Origin: Candidatus Pantoea formicae
GTDB taxonomy: Bacteria > Pseudomonadota > Gammaproteobacteria > Enterobacterales > Enterobacteriaceae
Direction of reading: 5' to 3'
Length of the DNA stretch: 64,000 nucleotides
Assembly (NCBI RefSeq): GCF_011752625.1
Contig: NZ_VWXD01000005.1
Location: 248,001 to 312,000, forward strand
Part shown: in pieces, positions 1-6,685 of the stretch
How positions within the stretch are numbered: the stretch's first letter is position 1
Layout: every line of letters begins with the position of its first letter
Notes under the pieces: model-generated
Told to the model about the DNA's origin: nothing
Seen by the model: only the letters and a program-made list of their open reading frames with translations
Databases searched by the model: none
Program-made: the position numbers and the translations under genes

Positions 1-75
1 GTTCACTGACTGGCCAAAGAACATCGGTTCTAACAGCTGGTCATTTTTGTTCTGCGAAAATGTGGTGTAAGCCAT
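1..75 (-). CDS. nrdB: Ribonucleoside-diphosphate reductase 1 subunit beta (5' end only)
   Basis: Only the first 25 codons are inside the window, read leftward from an ATG at 75 (MAYTTFSQNKNDQLLEPMFF and onward). This matches the N-terminus of NrdB, the R2 subunit that carries the diiron-tyrosyl radical of class Ia ribonucleotide reductase. It lies directly downstream of nrdA on the same strand with a 66-bp gap, so the two form the usual nrdAB unit making deoxynucleotides. The metal ligands and radical tyrosine lie outside the window and cannot be checked. Confidence 0.93.
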   Translation of the reverse strand, partial: MAYTTFSQNKNDQLLEPMFFGQSVN

Positions 76-97
76 GACTAAGTCCAAAAAGTAAGAG

Positions 98-117
98 GGG
101 CCGACGTGTGTCGGCCC
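98..117 (-). other. nrdA–nrdB intergenic hairpin
   Basis: A perfect 8-bp stem (GGGCCGAC, loop GTGT, GTCGGCCC) sits between the nrdA stop and the nrdB start. There is no long T-tract after it on the minus strand, so it looks like an mRNA-stabilising or attenuating hairpin rather than a full terminator. Confidence 0.55.
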
Positions 118-141
118 TGACATGAGAGGGCGTTTGCCGGA

Positions 142-2427
142 TTAAATCTTACAAGCGCCGCTTTCGCAGCCATCATCCTGAATGGACGGGGCCAGATCGT
201 CCTGCGCATCTTCCGCACCATCACGGGTGTTTTGGTAGTACAGGGTTTTCACGCCAAACTTATAAGCGGTCAGCAGATCTTTCAGCAGCTGTTTCATTGG
301 CACTTTGCCATTGGCGAAACGGCTTGGATCGTAGTTGGTGTTCGACGAAATCGCCTGATCGATAAATTTCTGCATCACACCAACCAACTGCAAGTAACCG
401 TCGTTAGAGGGCATTTCCCACAGCAGTTCGTACTGATCTTTCAGACGCTCATACTCTGGCACCACCTGACGCAGAATACCGTCTTTGGATGCTTTGATGC
501 TGATGTGACCGCGCGGTGGCTCAATACCATTGGTGGCGTTTGAAATCTGCGAGGAGGTTTCAGACGGCATCAGGGCAGAGAGCGTGGAGTTACGCAGACC
601 GTGCGTAACGATCGACTCACGCAGCGCTTCCCAATCCAGGTGCAGCGGCTCGTTGCAAACGGCGTCGAGATCCTTTTTATAGGTGTCGATTGGCAGAATG
701 CCCTGAGAGTAGGTGGTCTCTTTGAACCACGTACAGGCACCTTGCTCTTTCGCCAGTTCGTTCGACGCTTTCAGCAGGTAGTACTGAATCGCTTCGAAAG
801 TTTTGTGCGTCAGATTGTTGGCGCTGCCATCAGAGTAACGCACACCGTTCTTCGCCAAGTAGTAAGCATAGTTGATGACGCCAATACCCAGAGTACGACG
901 GCCCATTGCGCCGCGTTTTGCCGCCGGGATGGGGTAATCCTGGTAATCCAGCAGTGCATCCAGTGCACGTACCGCGAGGGTCGCCAGCTCTTCCAGATCG
1001 TCGAGGCTGTCAATCGCACCGAGGTTAAAGGCAGACAGCGTACACAACGCGATTTCACCGCTTTCGTCATTCACATCGTTCAGCGGTTTGGTCGGCAGCG
1101 CGATTTCCAGGCACAGGTTAGACTGGCGGACGGGCGCGATAGCCGGATCAAACGGGCTGTGGGTGTTGCAGTGATCGACGTTCTGGATGTAGATACGGCC
1201 AGTAGAAGCACGTTCCTGCATCATCAGTGAGAACAGTTCAACTGCTTTCACGCGCTGTTTGCGGATGCTGTCGTCTTTCTCATATTTGGTGTACAGACGC
1301 TCAAACTCGTCCTGATCGGCGAAGAACGCATCGTACAGACCTGGCACATCAGACGGACTGAACAGGGTGATCTCTTCACCTTTCAACAGACGGGTATACA
1401 TCAGTTTGTTGATCTGTACGCCGTAGTCCATGTGACGCACGCGGTTGCCCTCAACGCCACGGTTGTTTTTCAATACCAGCAGGCTTTCCACTTCCAGATG
1501 CCACATTGGGTAGAACAGGGTCGCTGCACCACCACGTACGCCGCCTTGTGAGCAAGACTTTACTGCGGTCTGGAAATGTTTATAGAACGGGATACAACCG
1601 GTATGGAAGGCCTCGCCGCCACGGATTGGGCTACCCAGCGCACGAATGCGACCGGCATTGATACCGATACCCGCACGCTGCGACACGTATTTCACGATGG
1701 CGCTAGAGGTGGCGTTGATTGAATCAAGGCTGTCACCACACTCGATCAGTACGCAAGAGCTGAACTGACGGGTTGGGGTACGTACGCCAGACATGATTGG
1801 CGTCGGCAGTGAGATCTTGAACGTAGACACGGCATCATAGAAGCGACGCACGTAATCCATACGTGTCTCGCGTGGATAACCAGAGAACAGGCACGCAGCG
1901 ACCAGGATGTACAGGAACTGTGCGCTCTCGTAGATTTCACCGCTCACACGGTTCTGCGCCAGGTATTTGCCTTCCAGCTGCTTCACCGCGGCGTAAGAGA
2001 AGTTCATGTCGCGCCAGTGGTCGAGGAACGCGTCCATCTGTTCGAACTCTTCTACGCTGTAGTCTTCCAGCAGGTGACGGTCATACTTGCCCATCTCAAC
2101 CATTTTCACTACCTGATCGTACAGCTTCGGCGGCTCAAACTGGCCGTAAGCCTTTTTACGCAGGTGGAAAATAGCCAGACGTGCAGCCAGGTACTGGTAA
2201 TCCGGCGCATCACGGGAGATCAGGTCTGCAGCTGCTTTGATGATGGTCTCGTGGATATCAGAAGTACGAATTCCATCGTAGAACTGAATGTGGGAGCGCA
2301 GCTCAACCTGAGACACAGAGACGTTGTTCAGCCCTTCAGCTGCCCAATCCAGTACTCGGTGAATCTTATCGAGATCAATGCGTTCCTGACGGCCATCGCG
2401 TTTAGTAACGAGCAGACTTTGGTTCAT
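142..2427 (-). CDS. nrdA: Ribonucleoside-diphosphate reductase 1 subunit alpha
   Basis: Large (R1) subunit of class Ia ribonucleotide reductase, reducing NDPs to dNDPs in the cytoplasm. The 761-residue length equals the E. coli protein. An N-terminal ATP-cone (about residues 5–95) is the dATP/ATP activity switch. The active-site segment SNLCLEI holds the thiyl-radical cysteine and catalytic Glu; further redox cysteines lie in SSCVLIE and EIALCTLS. The radical-transfer tyrosine pair is Y730/Y731 (TLYYQNT), and the tail DDGCESGACKI carries shuttle cysteines C754 and C759. nrdB follows. The leader has NrdR and DnaA sites. The Shine-Dalgarno before the ATG is weak, but the start matches the family N-terminus. 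Confidence 0.98.
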   Translation of the reverse strand: MNQSLLVTKRDGRQERIDLDKIHRVLDWAAEGLNNVSVSQVELRSHIQFYDGIRTSDIHETIIKAAADLISRDAPDYQYLAARLAIFHLRKKAYGQFEPPKLYDQVVKMVEMGKYDRHLLEDYSVEEFEQMDAFLDHWRDMNFSYAAVKQLEGKYLAQNRVSGEIYESAQFLYILVAACLFSGYPRETRMDYVRRFYDAVSTFKISLPTPIMSGVRTPTRQFSSCVLIECGDSLDSINATSSAIVKYVSQRAGIGINAGRIRALGSPIRGGEAFHTGCIPFYKHFQTAVKSCSQGGVRGGAATLFYPMWHLEVESLLVLKNNRGVEGNRVRHMDYGVQINKLMYTRLLKGEEITLFSPSDVPGLYDAFFADQDEFERLYTKYEKDDSIRKQRVKAVELFSLMMQERASTGRIYIQNVDHCNTHSPFDPAIAPVRQSNLCLEIALPTKPLNDVNDESGEIALCTLSAFNLGAIDSLDDLEELATLAVRALDALLDYQDYPIPAAKRGAMGRRTLGIGVINYAYYLAKNGVRYSDGSANNLTHKTFEAIQYYLLKASNELAKEQGACTWFKETTYSQGILPIDTYKKDLDAVCNEPLHLDWEALRESIVTHGLRNSTLSALMPSETSSQISNATNGIEPPRGHISIKASKDGILRQVVPEYERLKDQYELLWEMPSNDGYLQLVGVMQKFIDQAISSNTNYDPSRFANGKVPMKQLLKDLLTAYKFGVKTLYYQNTRDGAEDAQDDLAPSIQDDGCESGACKI

Positions 2428-2469
2428 GTCGCGTGTTTACCTGTCCATGAAAAGATAATTATCCCCCAT

Positions 2470-2522
2470 CTATTCACAAGGTCTATGCACAAGCCGCTCG
2501 TTGTGAGTAAGCCTGTGGATAA
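2470..2522 (-). promoter_or_regulatory. DnaA-box cluster in the nrdA leader
   Basis: Four matches to the DnaA box TTWTNCACA lie within 53 bp. The one at 2514–2522 is exact (TTATCCACA on the minus strand). Those at 2470–2478 (+), 2483–2491 (+) and 2502–2510 (−) are 8 of 9. DnaA is known to regulate nrdAB in E. coli, which supports a role here. The boxes fall between the predicted −10 and the start codon. Confidence 0.7.
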
Positions 2523-2538
2523 ACACTATATATAGGGG
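2523..2538 (-). promoter_or_regulatory. NrdR box 1 of nrdA
   Basis: ACACTATATATAGGGG closely fits the 16-bp NrdR consensus (acaCwAtATaTwGtgt) and covers the predicted −10. NrdR is the ATP/dATP-sensing repressor of ribonucleotide reductase genes. Confidence 0.75.
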
Positions 2539-2557
2539 GTGCGGGAAGTTTGAACAA
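2529..2557 (-). promoter_or_regulatory. nrdA sigma70-type promoter
   Basis: On the minus strand a −35 TTGTTC (2552–2557) is separated by 17 bp from a −10 TATATA (2529–2534). The spacing is optimal and the NrdR boxes overlap both elements. Confidence 0.65.
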
Positions 2558-2570
2558 CAATATGGTGAGT
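2555..2570 (-). promoter_or_regulatory. NrdR box 2 of nrdA
   Basis: CAACAATATGGTGAGT matches 11 of 16 consensus positions including the core CAATAT. It starts 32 bp (about three helical turns) from box 1, the usual paired arrangement. The rest of the gap up to 2891 shows no further feature I can support. Confidence 0.55.
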
Positions 2571-2891
2571 ATTCTAGTCAGCATTCTGATCATCACAAGA
2601 GTTGATTTTCGCAAAAAAATCCGTCCTGGGGGGTGGCGAAATTCCTGGATCCCCATTCCATAAGGCTTGCCAATGGTGTCAACTGCCAACGACTTTTTTT
2701 TCACTTTTTGATCGAGCGCGTGTTTATTGTGCAAAGGTTCCCATCGCGGAAATTTCTGAAGTAAAAAAAGCCCTGACAAGGCCGCCACTAGCGAACTTAT
2801 CTAAAATTGCTTATGAATTTTTTGTGACCAATCCAGCCTACAAAAAAGGGTGGTTCGCGTCTAAAAGGAAATTGATCTGGATAGCAGTGAG

Positions 2892-4463
2892 TTACAAACC
2901 TGGCGCTTTCCACATCGAGGTGGTTAACCCACTGTCCACCAAGGTGAGTTGGTCGGCATAGACTTTCTGCCAGTTGGCTTTTTGCTTCTGATAGAGTTGA
3001 TGATGTTCTGCATTGGGATGAAATTCGCGTTCCCAGCGTACTAACTGCTGTCCCGTTTCCTGCAAACTGCGGTACACCCCAGCAGCAACACCTGCAGCGA
3101 TAGCGCAGCCCAAGGCGGTGGCTTCTTTCACCTGCGGCACTTTCACCGTTAACCCCGTCACATCACTTAATATCTGGCTCCACAGTTTCCCTTTGGAGCC
3201 GCCACCCGCAAACACGAGTTGTGAGGTGTGGACACCGGAAAAGGCGGCCACCTGATCCAGATTGCAGGCCGAAACAATGGCGGCATTCTCTTCCAGCGCC
3301 CGAAATAACGTCTGTTTATTGCAGCGTTCAGGATCAATGGAAAGATTAATAAAGGAAGGCGCAGCGTGATACCACTTGTTAAAGTGCATCGCATCGGAGA
3401 ACACCGGCATCACGCCCCACGAACCGGCGGGGACGCGTGCCGCCATCTCTTCTAGCAAGCTGTAGCAATCCACACCCAGGCGTTCTGCCAGCAGTTTCTC
3501 TTCGCCGCAAAACGCATCGCGGAACCAGCGCATGGTCAGGCCGGTAAAGAAACTGATCGCTTCCGCCTGTACCATACCGGGGATCACATGCGGGTTAACG
3601 CGAATGTTCATTTGAGGATCAACCTGCGGTTGTGGCAAGTTCACGACTTGTTGCCAAAAGGTGCCCCCCAACACAGCGGTTTCACCCGCATTCACGACGC
3701 CTAACCCCAGTGTGCCAAGCTGCACATCACCGCCGCCCATACCGACCACCGTGCCTTGCTCAAGGCCACACTGGCGAGCAGCTTCGGCCGTAATCTCTCC
3801 TAGCTTGCTGCCGGTTTCAGCCACCGGGGACAAGATATCCCCGCGCAATCCCGCCATCTCTAGCAGGTCAGGGCGCCATTGCCGCGTGTGTAAATCCAGC
3901 AGGCCGGTGGTGCCAGCGTTTGAAGGGTCCACGGCGAGTTCACCGCTGAGACATTTCGCCAGCCAGTCGCTGATCATGGTTAAGGTGGCGGCCTGACGAT
4001 AAACATCAGGTCGATGATGCGCCAGCCACAGCAGACGCGGCATCGCGCCCAGTGCCAGCGTTTGTCCTGAACACTGATAGATTTCGCGCTCAAACTGGCC
4101 GTGGTGAATTTCCTTAAGTTCACTCACCTCGCGGCTGGCACGGGCATCCACATTGGCGCATGCCCAAATTGCCTCGCCCGCTTTGTTATAAAGCACAATA
4201 CCTTCGCGCATTGAACAGCAGGCCACGCTCCGTATTGCCTTGGCAGGCAACTGTGACTGTTGCAGCACCTGGCGAATGCACTGACAGGCAAGTTGCCAGT
4301 TGTGTTCAAGATCAAACTCCATTGAGCCTGGCACATCGGGCAGGGCGAGGTGACGCCATTCAGCTTGCGCCACGGCGACCTGCTCACCCTGAAGATTGAA
4401 AATCACGGCGCGAATACTACCGGTGCCGGCGTCGAGCGCCATCAAATGCGGGGCGTGTGTCAT
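2892..4463 (-). CDS. lsrK: Autoinducer-2 kinase LsrK
   Basis: FGGY-family sugar kinase that phosphorylates the quorum signal AI-2 after import. The start at 4463 gives 523 residues and has a good Shine-Dalgarno (CAGGAG). The upstream in-frame ATG at 4553 lacks one. The N-terminal phosphate-binding segment is MALDAGTGSIRAV. LsrK-like stretches run throughout (CSMREGIVLYN, WACANVDARA, VDPSNAGTTGLLD, MGGGDVQLG, FAGGGSKGKLWSQI) to the characteristic end LTTSMWKAPGL. Normally lsrK sits with lsrR beside the lsrACDBFG transport and degradation operon. Here only lsrG is adjacent, divergent across a 209-bp gap, so how AI-2 enters the cell is not explained by this locus. Confidence 0.93.
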   Translation of the reverse strand: MTHAPHLMALDAGTGSIRAVIFNLQGEQVAVAQAEWRHLALPDVPGSMEFDLEHNWQLACQCIRQVLQQSQLPAKAIRSVACCSMREGIVLYNKAGEAIWACANVDARASREVSELKEIHHGQFEREIYQCSGQTLALGAMPRLLWLAHHRPDVYRQAATLTMISDWLAKCLSGELAVDPSNAGTTGLLDLHTRQWRPDLLEMAGLRGDILSPVAETGSKLGEITAEAARQCGLEQGTVVGMGGGDVQLGTLGLGVVNAGETAVLGGTFWQQVVNLPQPQVDPQMNIRVNPHVIPGMVQAEAISFFTGLTMRWFRDAFCGEEKLLAERLGVDCYSLLEEMAARVPAGSWGVMPVFSDAMHFNKWYHAAPSFINLSIDPERCNKQTLFRALEENAAIVSACNLDQVAAFSGVHTSQLVFAGGGSKGKLWSQILSDVTGLTVKVPQVKEATALGCAIAAGVAAGVYRSLQETGQQLVRWEREFHPNAEHHQLYQKQKANWQKVYADQLTLVDSGLTTSMWKAPGL

Positions 4464-4672
4464 CACGAAACTCCTGTTGAGAAGGAAAGAGTGCTCCACA
4501 CCGACGGCCCAACGGGTGTTACTGCAAAGATAGTTGTGAGTGGGTGTTTTCACCTCCAGATGAAGGGCTTAGCCCACCGTTGAAAGTTTGAACTGTGATC
4601 GCTGCGAGAGTTTTATTCAACGAGCTTGGCCAGGATTGCCACTCTGCAAATCGTGATGAAAGGAACAAGCCG

Positions 4673-4966
4673 ATGGAAGTAACGCTGGTAGAGATCAACG
4701 TGAAGCCCGACTGTATCGACGAGTTTTTGCGGGTGTTTAAGCTCAATCATTTAGGGGCATTACAGGAGCCTGGCAATCTGCGTTTTGACGTTTTGCAGGA
4801 CAGTAGTGAAGCGACACGCTTCTATATTTATGAAGCTTACACGGATCAGGCCGCGGTGTTAGCACACAAGAAAACGCCGCATTATCTGGCCTGCGTCGAT
4901 GCGCTAGAGGCGCTGATGAGCGAACCGAGAAAGAAAACCGCGTTTAAGGGGATTTTTCCCGAGTAA
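4673..4966 (+). CDS. lsrG: Phospho-AI-2 isomerase/degradation protein LsrG
   Basis: A 97-residue ABM-fold protein that processes phosphorylated AI-2 after LsrK. The start at 4673 has AAAGGA 8 nt upstream, and its N-terminus MEVTLVEINVKPD aligns with LsrG. The family segments NHLGALQEPGNLRFDVLQD, RFYIYEAY and TPHYLACVDALE are present, as is the basic PRKKTAF tail. It is divergent from lsrK with a shared regulatory gap (4464–4672), in which I could not identify a clear LsrR or CRP site. No lsrF, lsrB or lsrACD is in the window. Confidence 0.9.
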   Translation: MEVTLVEINVKPDCIDEFLRVFKLNHLGALQEPGNLRFDVLQDSSEATRFYIYEAYTDQAAVLAHKKTPHYLACVDALEALMSEPRKKTAFKGIFPE

Positions 4967-5007
4967 TGCAATGGGCATAGCGTGATGCTTGTCTGTTAAG
5001 CAATCAG

Positions 5008-5130
5008 TGATAATGCAGTCTGATGCGGCTCTGGACTGATGGCACAAGTGATAACGCAGTCTGGTGCCGCTCTGGACTGATGGCACAGGTGATAACGCAG
5101 TCTGGTGCCGCTCTGGGGCTGGCGGTCCTC
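5008..5130 (+). repeat. 41-bp tandem units at the left end of repeat copy A
   Basis: Three units with a 41-bp period begin with TGATAA at 5008, 5049 and 5090 and contain the core CTGGTGCCGCTCTGG. The third runs into the element body. Copy B has four units with a 42-bp period. Confidence 0.85.
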
Positions 5131-5298
5131 GCGCTGCTCACGCGGTACCTTCACTTCACTCGTCAGCCTGACGGACCGGTGCAGACGGGACTTTCCCTGT
5201 CCCGGCTGCACCTTTCGCCAGCATCCATGCTGGCTCTCCTGGCTTCCTCATTCCGTTCAGCGCTGCGAAATGCCCGCCCCAGAGCGGCACCAGCCTGC
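5097..5298. repeat. 23-bp inverted repeat inside copy A
   Basis: The segment 5097–5119 (core GGTGCCGCTCTGGGGC) is the inverted complement of 5276–5298 with one mismatch in 23. It would form a long stem closing a ~156-nt loop in a transcript. The left arm belongs to the tandem unit, so every unit can compete for the same right arm. Confidence 0.8.
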
Positions 5299-5656
5299 TT
5301 GCTAACATCTGTTTACGCTGCTGGAAAGGGCGCAATGACTCAGGCGATAGCGTTTTTAATGCTACAAAAGGCGAGATGGCTCGGGCGATAGCGTTTTTAC
5401 TGCCACAAAGGGCACAGTGTTTGAGGCCGCAGCGCCTCTGATGCTGCAAGGGCTATTCGCAGCGCTGAGGCGGAGACGTTGTGCCAGGAGCCAGTCGCAG
5501 GGATGCGACAGGCAGTTCGGGTAGGCCAGGACGGCCGTACCCGAACGATCCGGCCGGCACGACGTTGCAGCCGAAGGCACCGCGCAGCGGCGCGAGGACG
5601 GCCCGGCAGCAGCAGAGGTGCTGTGGCCCGCACCAACATACTCAATCGCACATGTA

Positions 5657-5691
5657 AAAAGACTGCCATTTATTAAAACGGCAGCCTCACC
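5657..5691 (-). terminator. Terminator-like hairpin at the right end of copy A, downstream of ubiG
   Basis: Read on the minus strand, GGCTGCCG pairs with TGGCAGTC (G-U pairs allowed) and is followed by a T-run (complement of 5656–5660). It can terminate ubiG transcription. The same hairpin lies at the matching end of copy B (about 29803–29833), so it belongs to the repeat. Confidence 0.5.
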
Positions 5692-5782
5692 TGAGCAGGA
5701 ACTTAACTGACAAGCATTGTGCCATGCACAGCAACCGTTCAGCAGTTCGGCACAGCTTAATGAAGAGTGGGCAGCAGGAAGA

Positions 5783-6508
5783 TCAATCCTGACGATGTGT
5801 ATGCACCATGTAATTCACATCCACACCACGTCCCAGACGGAACTGATTGGTCAGCGGATTGTAGTGCAGGCCAATCATCCCCCTCTCGCGCAATGGCGTC
5901 TCATCAACCCAGTTCAGCAACTCTGAGGGGCGGATAAACTTTTTCACGTCATGCGTGCCGCGCGGCACCATGCGCATCACGTATTCGGCACCGAACACTG
6001 CGAGTAACCATGCCTTAGGATTGCGGTTAATCGTCGAGAAGAACACTTCGCCACCCGGCTTCACCAACTGCGCGCAAGCCAACACCACAGAACGTGGATC
6101 AGGAACGTGTTCCAGCATCTCCATGCAGGTCACGACGTCATAGGCACCCGCATGGCTAATCGCATGATCTTCCACGGTCTGCTGCACATAGTTCACGCTC
6201 ACACCGCTCTCCAGCGCATGTAACCGTGCCACTTCCAGCGGCTCGGCACCCATGTCCAGCCCGGTCACGTTGGCACCTTCGCGTGCCATACTTTCTGCCA
6301 AAATCCCGCCGCCACAGCCGACATCCAGCACTTTCTTACCAAACAGGCCATTGCTGTGCTGGGCAATCCAGTCAAGACGCAGGGGATTGATGCGGTGTAA
6401 CGGCTTAAATTCACCCTCTAAATCCCACCAGCGCGATGCCACTGCTTCAAACTTGGCAATCTCAGCGTGGTCGACGTTTTGGCGGCTTTCCTGCGGTTGT
6501 TCACTCAT
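5783..6508 (-). CDS. ubiG: 3-demethylubiquinol / 2-polyprenyl-6-hydroxyphenol O-methyltransferase
   Basis: SAM-dependent O-methyltransferase that carries out both O-methylation steps of ubiquinone biosynthesis. The 241 residues are the usual family length. The Rossmann SAM-binding motif VLDVGCGGG is at residues 60–68, followed by the acidic strand end VTGLDMG and motif YDVVTCMEMLEHVPDP. The C-terminal NYMVHTHRQD is typical. It is transcribed divergently from gyrA, as in E. coli. The autotransporter gene yfaL that separates ubiG and nrdA in E. coli is replaced here by lsrK, lsrG and repeat copy A. Confidence 0.97.
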   Translation of the reverse strand: MSEQPQESRQNVDHAEIAKFEAVASRWWDLEGEFKPLHRINPLRLDWIAQHSNGLFGKKVLDVGCGGGILAESMAREGANVTGLDMGAEPLEVARLHALESGVSVNYVQQTVEDHAISHAGAYDVVTCMEMLEHVPDPRSVVLACAQLVKPGGEVFFSTINRNPKAWLLAVFGAEYVMRMVPRGTHDVKKFIRPSELLNWVDETPLRERGMIGLHYNPLTNQFRLGRGVDVNYMVHTHRQD

Positions 6509-6611
6509 TGAATCACGACTCCTGACAAAATATTCCCTCAGTATAAACGCTTAACTCTTGCTAGCGCATCTCTCACCTGTAAGGAAAAGCGGCATTAAAC
6601 CCTGCTTTACG

Positions 6612-6640
6612 TTCACCGAGGGCAACCACTGTGATATACT
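6612..6640 (+). promoter_or_regulatory. gyrA promoter
   Basis: A −35-like TTCACC (6612–6617) and a 17-bp spacer precede an extended −10, TGATATACT, with the hexamer TATACT at 6635–6640. The gyrA ATG follows at 6686. Confidence 0.6.
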
Positions 6641-6685
6641 TTCGCACCATTAAAAACCGGCATTATGTAGAGGGATAGCGGCTCC

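Larger units (their letters stand above)
4985..5717. repeat. ~730-bp high-GC dispersed repeat, copy A
   Basis: Copy A lies between lsrG and ubiG. It is bounded by 16-bp terminal inverted repeats, ATGCTTGTCTGTTAAG (4985–5000) and CTTAACTGACAAGCAT (5702–5717), which match at 15 of 16. The body is very similar, about 90% or better by eye, to the reverse complement of 29772–30501. It has three 41-bp tandem units starting at 5008, 5049 and 5090 and an extra internal 41-bp duplication (5343–5424) that copy B lacks. The interior is rich in palindromes. Short ORFs inside are not conserved in frame, so I treat it as non-coding. No transposase is present. A MITE-like or structured-RNA element is my inference. 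Confidence 0.8.

Noticed and set aside
4464..4672. Possible CRP or LsrR site between lsrK and lsrG
   Set aside because: TGTGA half-sites are present but no correctly spaced TCACA partner, and no clear LsrR palindrome was found.
5023..5391. 122-codon plus-strand frame in repeat copy A
   Set aside because: It is the out-of-step counterpart of the frame in copy B and its N-terminal part differs because of the 41-bp units. Treated as non-coding repeat.
4981..5723. Target-site duplication around repeat copy A
   Set aside because: Flanks GCGTG and TGTGCC share only a few bases and no exact direct repeat could be defined by eye.
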